Origin: Chara braunii
Taxonomy: Eukaryota; Streptophyta; Charophyceae; Charales; Characeae
Length of the DNA: 23,139 bases
Direction of reading: 5' to 3'
NCBI GenBank assembly: GCA_003427395.1
Contig: BFEA01000432.1
Span: 730,889 to 754,027 of the forward strand
The notes under the pieces were generated by a model that was not told the origin of the DNA, made no database searches, and was given only the letters and a program-made list of their open reading frames with translations. Below, piece by piece: positions 8,890 through 18,503 of the stretch. The position numbers and the translations under genes are program-made. Position 1 is the stretch's first letter. Each line of letters begins with the position of its first letter.

Positions 8890-11205
8890 TCAGACAACCT
8901 CGCGGAGAATATCTACCACAGGCGTCATTGGTCCATCTCCGACAACCACAACATCGAAGGCTTGCATATACGCTCTCGATCTCGTCTCCACGTTGTCGTT
9001 CAAAAACCCCACCGTTATGCGATTCTCGTAGCTGAGCCCGTCTGACATGCCAAGATCCCCGACGTGATCCCCTAGCAGGATAACATTGGTTCGTTCTCTC
9101 ATCGACGCTTTCCTTTCCTTCTTCTTCTTCATCTTCTTCTTCTCTTCCATCTTCGTCTCCACTCCTACATGTCCAGCGCCATTCACAACAAGATCACAAT
9201 TGATGTCGTCGTTTTCCACAACCTCTCGATCAATCCGACGGTTCGCCGCGCTCCATGAAACGCTTCCTCCGTTCTCCTCCTCTTCCCTCCTCCCTTCATT
9301 TTCACTTTCCTCTCCTCCTCCTGCCACCCGCAACGTCATTTCCGACAACCCACCCACAGCCCCATTCCCCATCATACCACCAAGCGACACGTCACTGCGG
9401 CCTTCCTCGTCGCTGCCGTCGTTACCAAGAGGGGTGGAGGCGATTTCATCGCCATCCTCTTTATCAGAGAGCATCATCAACTGCAACGCGTGTTCATTCT
9501 TATTCAAAATGTGGATTGTCTTCCCAACGAAGCCCGTTAGACTGCCCTGCTCATCGAATGCCATCCGATTCGACACCACCGTTATATTCGCGAATTGCCG
9601 ATGAATGCGCTGGAGCATAACCTCCTCAATGATATCCGCCAACCCGGCTGAAAAAATGAGTAACGGAACCTCCAGCTGCTCAAGGAGAGCAAAAAGCTCC
9701 GTACATCCTTCACGGAATTCTATGTTGGCGCTGCCCACCGAGGCCCTGATCGCTGACCGCTGCAAACCTCCCTCCACAAGCAGCCCGTGCACTTTCGTCC
9801 ACCACTCTTCCATGTACCTGAACTTGTCTTCATAACTCAGATCAGGACAGATCTCCAACGGATAGTAATGCTCATATAGTTGCTGCCGCTTTCGATCATA
9901 TTCGGGGTTTTCCTGACTCAACAGCGCGTGGCACGTCTGTCCTTTTCGCCCATTCACACGGAATTTCGTCAGAGTCATGTCGAAATCAGCAATGACCTGC
10001 AGCTTTGACCTCCCGCCGAGTCGGATTGCTTTCTTCTTCCTCTCCAGTTCCTCGACATTGCCGATGAGCACGCGCGGCCAAGAAGACCCTCGACCCGACC
10101 TAACATCCCCACCCCCCTCCTCCTCCCTCCCTGTCTGCTGCTGCTGCTGCTTCCTCATTGCTTCGTTCATGGCCGCCGTGCTATCCGGAAGACATCTCGT
10201 CGACACCGAGGAAGACGGGGAGCTCGCTGAGGCTTCCAGTGCTAATTTTGATAGGGACGTGGACGGGCGAACGGCAGCAACGCAAGTCGGGATCCCGTTG
10301 GCGGCGGCAGCAGCCACCACAGCAGCAGTAGCAGCGGTGGCAATTGACCGCCGCCCTCCAGGACTCGATCCTCCCGACGCATCGGCGGCCAACACTGACA
10401 ACGACGGCACTGACGGAGACATCGCCGACGTCTGGGCCGTCGAGGTCGAGGTCGCTGGCTGAGATCCCGATGCGGAGCTCGCAGGCAATGGCGACGACGA
10501 CGTGGATGAAGCAGACGTGCAGGCGCACGACGAGGAGGAAGGAAATGCGTCTGCCTGGGAATGGCAACGCAATGCGACGGACGATCGCGAGTGTTGTTGG
10601 ACTGGTAAGCACGATGAGAGAGGGCACACACGCGAGCAAACGACAACCGACCACCCTCCTCCTCCTCCTCCTCCTCCTAGGTGTTCAGTTGAATCCAGCG
10701 TCGACGATTTGCTAGCAGCGAGCGGACACTGCCTGCTGAGGAAGCGACCACCTCCTCCTCCTCCACGTTTCCCCCGCAGATGATGCGAAGACGGCATAGA
10801 TTCTGCGAACACCGCATATGCATTGGGAATAGCAGCAGCAGCAGCAGTTCTTGTCCCCACTAGCCGACACGGATTCTCATGACGGCAGTGGAACAAGGCT
10901 GGCGATGAGGCCGGACACTTCACAGCAGAGCGCGACGCCCGCTGGTCGCCGCCCCGCTCTCCTCCGATCCGATCAGCAGCAGGGACGGCGACCACCTCCG
11001 CAGCACCCCCGGCATCACCGACAGGTTCCTCCTCCTCTCCCAGAAATTGACGACGGATGACTTCACGAATGTCCTGATAAGGCCGATATAGACTGGGACC
11101 GCGGGGATGCCGATCACTGCCCGCTGCTAGCCCGCGCAGAAACCGCGCCGCCCTCGATCGACTGGGAAGTCCATTTGCCAGAGGACGGGGGGTGGCGAGG
11201 CTCAT
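8890..11205 (-). CDS. Cytosolic 5'-nucleotidase III-like (UMPH-1) HAD phosphatase
   Basis: The C-terminal half is a pyrimidine 5'-nucleotidase of the UMPH-1 branch of the HAD superfamily, which dephosphorylates nucleoside monophosphates such as UMP and CMP with Mg2+. Counting from the ATG at 11205 (771 residues), motif I DFDMT is at 407-411 (nucleophile D407, acid/base D409). Motif II IFSAG has S519. The motif III lysine is K569 in HILNKNEH. Motif IV GDHVGD gives D713 and D717. All key residues are present. Family signatures GQTCHALL, NPEYDRKR and YYPLE follow motif I, and the frame ends at DILREVV. Family members are usually about 300 residues. Here about 390 residues of Ser/Ala/Gly-rich sequence with a poly-Gln run precede the core, and about 130 charged residues lie between K569 and motif IV. 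The first 30 residues are Arg/Ser/Ala-rich with no acidic residue, compatible with an organelle transit peptide. A stop in frame upstream makes this ATG the first available. An internal start (MNEAMRKQQQQQ) or an unrecognised in-frame intron remain alternatives. Confidence 0.88.
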   Translation of the reverse strand: MSLATPRPLANGLPSRSRAARFLRGLAAGSDRHPRGPSLYRPYQDIREVIRRQFLGEEEEPVGDAGGAAEVVAVPAADRIGGERGGDQRASRSAVKCPASSPALFHCRHENPCRLVGTRTAAAAAIPNAYAVFAESMPSSHHLRGKRGGGGGGRFLSRQCPLAASKSSTLDSTEHLGGGGGGGGWSVVVCSRVCPLSSCLPVQQHSRSSVALRCHSQADAFPSSSSCACTSASSTSSSPLPASSASGSQPATSTSTAQTSAMSPSVPSLSVLAADASGGSSPGGRRSIATAATAAVVAAAAANGIPTCVAAVRPSTSLSKLALEASASSPSSSVSTRCLPDSTAAMNEAMRKQQQQQTGREEEGGGDVRSGRGSSWPRVLIGNVEELERKKKAIRLGGRSKLQVIADFDMTLTKFRVNGRKGQTCHALLSQENPEYDRKRQQLYEHYYPLEICPDLSYEDKFRYMEEWWTKVHGLLVEGGLQRSAIRASVGSANIEFREGCTELFALLEQLEVPLLIFSAGLADIIEEVMLQRIHRQFANITVVSNRMAFDEQGSLTGFVGKTIHILNKNEHALQLMMLSDKEDGDEIASTPLGNDGSDEEGRSDVSLGGMMGNGAVGGLSEMTLRVAGGGEESENEGRREEEENGGSVSWSAANRRIDREVVENDDINCDLVVNGAGHVGVETKMEEKKKMKKKKERKASMRERTNVILLGDHVGDLGMSDGLSYENRITVGFLNDNVETRSRAYMQAFDVVVVGDGPMTPVVDILREVV

Positions 11206-11506
11206 AAGCGCGACGGGAAACACGACGCCGCCGCCGCCGCCGCCGTCGGAGGAGCACAGCGGCTACCGACCGACTCCGTTCCTTCGCCGATCAATAGGCC
11301 TGGCCACGTGGAGGGGCGGGGCAAGCTCAGCTCCTTCTTCCTCCCCTCCTCCCCCCGCGACTTGTCTTCTTACCTTCTTCTTCCAACAAACACCTCCTCC
11401 TCCTCCTATGAGAAACTGAAATTGTGTACGCCCGATTTCAACAACAAACACTCGTTCCGACGTTCTCGGTTTTGCCTCTCAGAACTAAAAAAAGAGCGCG
11501 AAAAGA

Positions 11507-11701
11507 TGACGTGACAGCTCTCCGCGTACTCTCCGATTTGGCGGAGAGCGGAGAGCGGAAAGCGGAGAGCAGTGCAGCGAGACCCAAATACAAGAAAAAA
11601 ACAAGAGGCGAGGCGCGGCGAGGCGATGCGAGGCAAGGCGGCCTGTTGTGATCTGTCAAAGAAAACCTATACGTCGTGTACAAAGAAGCGAGCTATATAT
11701 A
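11507..11701 (-). promoter_or_regulatory. Candidate promoter of the 5'-nucleotidase gene
   Basis: On the minus strand TATATATAG (11693-11701) is a good TATA-box match about 490 bp upstream of the ATG. Between it and the gene lie TTTGGCGG (11537-11544), which fits a loose E2F-type site, and TGACGTGA (11507-11514), which resembles a bZIP site. In this GC-rich stretch (repeated GGAGAGCGG units at 11540-11570) short motifs occur easily. A leader of this length would be long, so this is a suggestion only. Confidence 0.3.
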
Positions 11702-12095
11702 ATTCCACTGCACATACCAACATTAAAAATTAAAATATGTAAAGTATGATGAACCATTTGAGTGGCAAATGCGCAGAGACAAAGACGAGAAAAAGTTGAT
11801 TTTTCCCAACGCGTGGACAAATGAAACTGAGTCAGAAGTATGGATGAACGGATGGATGGACGGTCGGATGGATGGGATAAATCTGTATTATGAGCCAACG
11901 GATGAGCGAGCGCATGTACTACACTACACCTCCTCACCTACAGATCTCGGTCAATAATCAATAACATGATGATATATCGTCATCAGTGAAATGTGAGTAA
12001 ACCGTTCTGAGAAGAAAGACAGACTCGCGAAAGAAAGTCGTTGTTCAAAGCGTCAAACCTATACGACGGTAGATAAAGGGGGGGGCGAAAAAGCG

Positions 12096-12141
12096 GCGGG
12101 GATTACATCGGCAAATTTGCGGGGATTACATTGGCAAATTT
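12096..12141. repeat. Tandem 23-bp repeat, two copies
   Basis: GCGGGGATTACATCGGCAAA.. at 12096-12118 is followed without a gap by a copy at 12119-12141 with one substitution (ATC to ATT). Confidence 0.9.
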
Positions 12142-12439
12142 GATTACAAGAACCGGAGGTCACATATAATCCCGCCTGCCTGGGACATTTCACACACAGC
12201 TAGCGAAACGCAACAAAACTCCCAAACTACTGTCCCCGCCGCTTATTGTTAAATGCAGATGCAGAGCTTCATCTGATCAGCCGCACCAACATGTCCATCC
12301 AGTGAATGGAGAAGGCGGGAAGAGTAGTTATAGTTATGCCGATTGCGGAGAAGGGGGAGACCAGCACCAAGAGAGGGATAGTCCGTACTGCGCGCCAGTC
12401 CGCTGTTCGTCGGCCGTAAGGAGGGTGGTTATCGAACTC

Positions 12440-12465
12440 AATTGAATTGAATTGAATTGAATTGA
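12440..12465. repeat. (AATTG)n pentanucleotide repeat
   Basis: Five consecutive AATTG units. A two-unit echo occurs at about 12716-12728. Confidence 0.93.
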
Positions 12466-13045
12466 CATGACATGCATGGAAATCAAATCACCCGCGCTTG
12501 CGCGTCATACGTACACTACTGTAGTATTGTTCCCGCCCGCTGTAAAGAGTAAAACAGAACAGCAGCAGGGATAAACGAAGTTGGGAAAACGACGGCGCGG
12601 GATTCGTCTCTTTCCTCCGGCGGGTTCTCTTCTCTTTCTGCTTGCTTTGTACGCTCCTGATGGCGGGACAGAATAAACAAACAGGAGACGTTTTTCATTC
12701 AAATGCGATGAATCATTGAATTGAATTGATGAGCCTCCCCCCACTCTCGCAGATGCCGTGCGCGCGAACCCCCAATGAAGGCCACTTCGCCCCCCCAGCA
12801 CCGCCGCTGCCACGCTCACCCAGGGTAACGGGGAATTTTACTGAATTGGGTCTTTGGTCCCGGCGCTGCTGACAGCCCAAGAGGGCGGGACAGCCCAAAA
12901 CTGGCGAGCGCTTTTGGACCAATTTTCGCCGTTCCGCGCTCTTCAATTTCGTCCTCACGACGGTCATCGGTCTGGATCCGCACCAACGCGCGTAACTCAG
13001 TTGTTGGTGCACCCGGCGAACTGTTAGCGTTACTTCGAGAATTTC

Positions 13046-13088
13046 GGACCATTTCTCGATTTATGCGTGTCATCCTTGCGCAGGGGCC

Positions 13089-13120
<32 letters not shown>

Positions 13121-13138
13121 ACAGATGTCCCGAAGGAC
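13046..13138 (-). pseudogene. U6 snRNA retropseudogene with perfect TSDs
   Basis: On the minus strand this is a near-complete plant-type U6 spliceosomal RNA: GTCCTTCGGGACATC at the 5' end, AAAATTGGAACGATACAGAG, AGATTAGCATGGCCCCTGCG, CAAGGATGACACGCATAAAT, and CGAGAAATGGTCC at the 3' end. The central catalytic region including the ACAGAG box is intact. It is bounded on both sides by ACTTCGAGAATTTC (13032-13045 and 13139-13152), a perfect 14-bp direct repeat that exactly abuts the U6 ends. That is the signature of reverse-transcribed U6 RNA insertion. The few terminal nucleotides after GGTCC and a pol III T-run terminator are missing. No TATA box sits about 25 bp upstream. It is therefore unlikely to be a transcribed gene despite the good sequence. 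Confidence 0.88.
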
Positions 13139-13162
13139 ACTTCGAGAATTTCCCCCAAGTCT

Positions 13163-13216
13163 ATCCGCGCTCTTCGAGATTTTGTTTTTCGGTAAAAAAA
13201 AAAAAAAAAAAAAAAA
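13163..13216 (+). mobile_element. Short A-tailed retroinsertion (31 bp + A23)
   Basis: Thirty-one bases (ATCCGCGCTCTTCGAGATTT and onward to TTTTTCGGT) followed by 23 A lie between two exact copies of AGAATTTCCCCCAAGTCT (13145-13162 and 13216-13233, the first A of the second copy shared with the tail). Target duplication plus 3' poly(A) identifies target-primed reverse transcription. The body is too short to name and is probably the severely 5'-truncated end of a longer RNA or element. Confidence 0.8.
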
Positions 13217-13323
13217 GAATTTCCCCCAAGTCTGCTGTCTCTTTCCCCGAACAAAACGCACGGCATGTACTATTCAACTTTCCCTGGAAAAGTCGATATC
13301 TCGAAGTCGCCCCCTGAAATCGA

Positions 13324-13423
13324 AATAGTCCGCACTTTGAAATAGTATGCACGTCCGTTCTATTCAAATAGTACGCACCTTTGTTCCATTCGAGGTGAAG
13401 GGTGTTCTATTCAAATAGAACAC
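13324..13423. repeat. Degenerate AATAG repeats with a perfect palindrome
   Basis: Four spaced AATAG-containing repeats (AATAGTCCGCAC, AATAGTATGCAC, AATAGTACGCAC, AATAGAACACAT) occur in 100 bp. GTTCTATTCAAATAG is repeated exactly near 13355 and 13404. The last one sits in a perfect inverted repeat, GTGTTCTATT (13402-13411) and AATAGAACAC (13414-13423), with a 2-base centre. Its function is unknown. Confidence 0.75.
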
Positions 13424-13479
13424 ATGCTTGACTGCCAGCAGTGTCGTTTCCAGGTGCGCGCCCTGCAGTATTCCGTCCT

Positions 13480-13480
<1 letters not shown>

Positions 13481-13546
<66 letters not shown>
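13481..13546. repeat. (TG)n(AG)n compound microsatellite
   Basis: A TG run of about 50 bp passes directly into an AG run of 16 bp. T-rich sequence follows at 13559-13583. Confidence 0.95.
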
Positions 13547-13547
<1 letters not shown>

Positions 13548-14227
13548 CCCGAAGATCTTTCTTTTTTCCTTTTTTCTTTTTTTTACACAAGACAAAGCAC
13601 TGTATTATTACCACACCAAAAAGGGGAGGCTGAGAGCATTACCCAGTTTAGCTGCAGGCGTGGAGATTAGTCTAAGACAGAAATGGTCAAATCCGGACCT
13701 CTGCCTTTTTTTCTTTTTTTTTTTTTGGGAAAAAGCGAGAATTCCATTAAGACCAAAACTTTGAGGCCCTCACAAACAACCCGGGACGACCGGGAATCCT
13801 CACAAACAACCCGGGACGACTCAGACAGATCTGTAGGCTTTCGCCCAACGACTCAAAAACCAAAACAAACAAACCCAAAGCTACCCCCTTTACCAAACAG
13901 ACCAAACAACACACCCACCACCGGACTCAGAACTCCATGACACTATCCTACTGACACTTGGCCTGGGCTGCCCTTGGGAGGCAGTTTAACCCACAACTCA
14001 TGACCCTTAAAAATTCTAGAGTACCCTGCCCCTTCTACCATCATCCCTCTTTTTGAGCCTTTTCCATTTCTCCTAATCCCTACCCCATTATAACACCCCA
14101 TTACTATGCCCACCTATCGACTACATCTGCCCTTTCCCTCATCCCGCCTACACGGCGGTCGGACCCTAACTCGGGACCAAGTTCATCTATTGACACTCTC
14201 TACCCTCAAACTGCTCCCCTCTGCCTC

Positions 14228-17200
14228 CTACAGTGGATGAAAAACGAGTGCCCTGGTATAATTCCACCTAAGCCTAACACTAACTAACCAACCAATCTGA
14301 GAAAAACGAGTGCCATACTCTTTCACAGTGACCAATCTCCCATCCAATGCCCACGTTTCCCTGAACCAAGACAGACCGCTCTCCCGCCCTCTGACAGTCG
14401 ACGTTTTCCTTCTCCAGTCCGCCTGGATCATCCTTCTGATTTCTGTTTTGAAGGTGAGCTTGATTTCGGGATCAGACATAATTTTCCTTTCGAAAAGTGC
14501 CCGATTTCTTCCTCTCCAAATGACCCAGAAGCCCACTGCACGCACCGCCTGAGCCACGTAACCCCAACCTTTCTCCAGGTGGAGGTTTTCCGGAACACCT
14601 CCCAACAGGACCCATTTTCTGTCCCATGGTAGCAGCTCTCCCGTCCACAGACTCCAATCCTTAGCCCACCATTCCCATATACGCCTGGAAGCCGGACAGT
14701 CCCACCAAACGTGAGTGGTGGACTCAAAAGACCACAGACATCTTCTACATTGTGGCTCAACCTTACAACCTCTGCTAATCAGAGTTACTGCCGAGGGAGT
14801 TGCTAACAACGACTCTAACCAGAGCAGAGTTGCAGCTCTGGTATTCGGAGCGATCGCTAGTTGTTCCCAACATCTTGGTAAGACCTCATGTATCCGTTCC
14901 GTCTCCTCCGGATAGACTCGTTGCCATCTCTCCGTAGCTGTTAGCAGAGGAGTTTTAGGCGGCTTCTGTAGTTCATACGCCAGCTTAAGTGAGAACCCAT
15001 CCAGCATAAGCGTGTCACCTTTAAGCCCTCTTCCCCTCCAGCCCCATTGATCTGGGTCAGCTCTCAGATCCACAATTGACTGACCGTGATTCCACAAGAC
15101 CACTTTCCATGTTCCTTCTTCATCAACCGATTCCCTAACTCTAATCTCATGGATCTGTCCTCTTGGGATTTTGATCAGCGTCTCCTCTTCTTCATGATGC
15201 ACCAAGACTCCCTCCAGACCCTGAGCCCGCCATTGCTGGAACTTCCGTCCGTCTTCCTCCGAGATTTCCACCGATTTCAAAAACAGCCTTCCTCCTTCGT
15301 CTGGTACCGTCTCATACCAAGTACCTACAGGGTCAACCTGCGCCGGGTCCAAAATGTAATGCCATTCTTCTGGGATGGCCTCCAAAACTTGCCTTTTCCT
15401 TTCCTTAATATACCTAGTAGGTCTCAACTTTTCCTCTAGCTCTTCCTCGCACAGCCAGGATCCGGTAAGGGTATTCCACAAATCCCTCAACCGGGTGACT
15501 CCACGCTCCACCCATGCTTTCCCAAAACTCCCTGGAGAAGAAGTTGCCATAAGCATCTGACCCCGTTGATCTCTAATATTCTGGTTTTCAAAAATGACTT
15601 GGGACAGAACTTCGGCCTTCGTCTTTGGAGCGCAGCATTGATCCGGTTTAACCTTCCGCCATGCACGTAATACCGCCTGCCAGAATTCAGAACTAATCCT
15701 TCTCCTGAGGTACGAATCCATCCAGACACAGGCCCAGACATCTGCAGGTAGATGGAGGTTCCATTCCCTACTCAGGATCCGTTCCCCCAGGAGCACCCAA
15801 TGCGGGTCTTTGTCCAGGCAGATAGCTCGAACCACCCACTGCGCGAGCATAGCTGTGTTCCTTCGCCATGGATCAATCATCCCTAAACCTCCTTCCGATC
15901 TGGGTACACAGATCAAATCCCAGGCCACTTTTGGCATCACATTCTCTTCTTCATCTGCAAATGGTTTCCACACAAATCTTGCCGCCTTCCATTTGACTAC
16001 AGCTAGCGTCTTCTTCCCTAGAGGCCTTACATTGCCCACAAAGGTGAGCAAAGCAAAAAACACCACATTAATCACCAACACCCTTCCTATGAGGGACAAG
16101 TGAGGGGCCTTACCCCACGTGCTCATTCTCTGCAGAACTTTGTTCTGCAAGATCTCCTCTTGCCTTGTGACACAAGACGAGAGAGCCACTTGTACACCCA
16201 AGAACCGTTCCGAATCTTGCTGTTGCACTCTCTTCATGCCCCAATCCACCGCCGGAGTGCGTTGACTTGGGAGGAAATACACAGATTTCGACCAATTTAT
16301 AGCTGTTTCTGACAGGATTTCGTATTGGCTGAGGCACTGGCGCAGAGCCGTCATCGACTCTAACGTATTCTCTGTGACTGCAAAGAGGTCATCCGCTAAC
16401 GCCTTTACTCTACAAGACTGTTGGCCCAGCCCCAGGCCAACGATGCTACAGTGCTCCCTAATGTTATTTAGCGGGACTTCCAAGTGCACCACGAACAAGA
16501 GCGGCGCCAGCGGGCAACCCTGTCGGAGCAACCGCGACAGCTTGAATTCTGAAGAGATGTGACCGTTAACCATGACTGAGGCCGTAGATAACGAGTACAG
16601 CGCAATGACCCAAGAGCAAAATACCTCGCCGAACCCCATCCATCTCAAAGTGGTCAACACATACGACCAGTTCACCCGATCGTATGCCTTCTCCATATCT
16701 AGGAGAAGGACCGCCATATCTAGATCTTCCTGTCTGACCACCTCCAAGATCTCAATCACCGTCACGATGTTCTCATGTATCGACGTCCCACTGACAAATG
16801 CCGCTCGATTTGCTGCCACGAGCGCCGGTAAATACTTTCCAAGTCTTCTGGCCAAGACCTTTGCAAGAATTTTTGTACGAGACATTTAGAAGAGATATCG
16901 GCCTCCAATTCCGTATCTCGTTAGTAGCTCCCTTCTTGAAGAGTAGGGAGATGATGCCCTTGCAGGAACTTATGGGTAACCGCCCTCCTAACTGGACCTC
17001 GTTATAGACTGCCACCAGTCCCTCCCCAAGCACGCTCCAATGCTGCCTATAAAATTATGTGGGCAGGCCGTCGTTCCCAGGTGTCTTCCCGCTGGCCATC
17101 GCCTTCAGAGCCTCCTCTGCCTCTACTTGGGTGATCGGCCGGTCTAAGTCCAAGCGGCCCTGAATGCTCAATCTAACAGTCGTGTTATTCCAGTGGGGCG

Positions 17201-18503
17201 AGTCCCCTGAAAGGTCAGCATTCGGACCCTCTTCCACTCTCCTTGACGTCAGAATATCCCAGTAGTAGAGGACCTCATACTTGCACAGTTCTGTCGGGGA
17301 GACTGTCATTGGATTATCTTGCTCAAACGGGTGTCTCAACTCTTTCATAGAGGGGCCTGATCTTGCTGGATTCAATCTTTGGAATGTTTCCCTTGTCATC
17401 CTGTCGTACACCTCCAACCCCTTAACCTTCAGCCTCTCCGTCCATTCTTCTGACGTCTTCTGCTGTAACGTGCCCCATTCTGCCAACCTACGGGCCCTTT
17501 CTTTTCCCCACGTTAACTCTGAAATGGGGTGCTCCTTCATCTTCTCTTCTGCCTCTTGAACTCTCTTCCAACACCTCCTCTCCTCTTTATTTCTTTGCAG
17601 CGCTAGGATCCTGGAGCAGCAGTCTAACATGTTAGATGTGATTCTCGTTCCCCCTTCCCACCATTCTGTCAGGTTGAAAAATTCCCCTTTTGCTTTTCCC
17701 AGCGTTCCCAAAAGTCCCGCGTCCATTGGTTCAGGCCATCCACCTTCAGATTAGCTGTATTTAACTTAAAATACCCCCGCCCTCGGGAGTTCTTTGGGCC
17801 GAGGTTAAACATTCCCAGCACCGGCTTATGATTAGAGATCGGGCTGTCCATCGCCTCCACTCCGACCAGACCATCCTTAAGTTTGCCAGCGATCAATAGA
17901 TAGTCCAGCCTCCCGCCCCGTCCTCGATGGGAGAACCAAGTAAACCTGTGATCGGTTGGGTGCAAGTACCGAAAAGAGTCATGCGGCTCCAAGTCCGCCA
18001 TCAGGTCAACCAGCGCCATCGTATCCTTCGAGCTACATGCTTGCAAGTTCGTAGTTGGGTCCAAAGAAGTATTGAAATCCCCGCCAATTACCACATTGTC
18101 CACATCGGGTAAGACTACCCTCAGTTCATAAAAAAAGGTCACTCGTTCTGACCTATTCACTGACGCATACACTCACCGCCCACGTAAGAGCATCCTGTCT
18201 AAACACTATCCATGCCCATCCGTCCCCAAAGGTCAGTATAACAGTCCACTATATCCAGACCTAAGTCTCTGTGAGCTAGTATCCCAACCCCACCTTTCGT
18301 TCCCTTGGCTGCAGACCACACCTGTGGACCATCCCACCAACGACCTAGGGCTTGAACCTTCTCCTGACAGAGTTTCGTCTCTTGTAGGCAGACGACAGAT
18401 ACCTTATTGTTATGTAACCAAACTTGACCCTCGCCCGCTTGTCTCTGCCTGAAGTATCACCGAAACCCTGCAGGTTCCACGAGGCTATACGATACTTAAC
18501 CAT
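14228..18503 (-). pseudogene. LINE ORF2: endonuclease, reverse transcriptase, zinc finger (broken)
   Basis: ORF2 opens at the ATG at 18503 with MVKYRIASWNLQGFG, the first motif of the AP-like endonuclease. CLQETK (frame change near 18425), GGDFNTSLDP, RFTWFSHRGRGGRLDYLL and SNHKPV follow, so the endonuclease motif set is readable. The reverse transcriptase begins with ALKAMASGKTPGNDGLP. In the final unbroken 885-codon frame (16885-14228) it has motif A LLDMEKAYD (D63), motif B RQGCPLAP (121-128) and motif C ADD (164-166, as LADD rather than the common YADD/FADD). Around residues 705-730 lies a zf-RVT-type finger (CKVEPQCRRC..HVWWDC). Damage seen: frameshifts near 18425, 18213, 18172, 17700 and 16876 (in an A5 run), and a TAA at 17055-17057. 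The last two-thirds are therefore intact while the first third is broken. The protein would nick the target and copy RNA onto it. Confidence 0.9.

Larger units (their letters stand above)
11702..13031. other. Intergenic stretch with short repeats, no gene seen
   Basis: Open frames are short and of biased composition. It contains GGAT/GGAC-rich sequence near 11845-11875, a 23-bp tandem pair and an AATTG run (listed separately), and GC-rich sequence toward 12800-13000. Nothing resembles a known family. Confidence 0.5.

Noticed and set aside
8388-8897. 169-codon minus-strand frame as a second gene
   Set aside because: It overlaps the nucleotidase end in another frame, is biased in composition and has no recognisable domain.
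9086-10783. Plus-strand frames (for example 9086-9604, 9977-10462) as genes
   Set aside because: They are antisense to the nucleotidase coding region and owe their openness to its GC-rich repeats.
13046-13138. Functional U6 snRNA gene
   Set aside because: Exact direct repeats abut both ends, the 3' terminus lacks a T-run terminator, and no TATA or upstream element lies at the expected distance.
13163-13216. U6-LINE chimeric retrogene
   Set aside because: The U6 copy and the poly(A) insertion are on opposite strands and each has its own target duplication, so they are two events.
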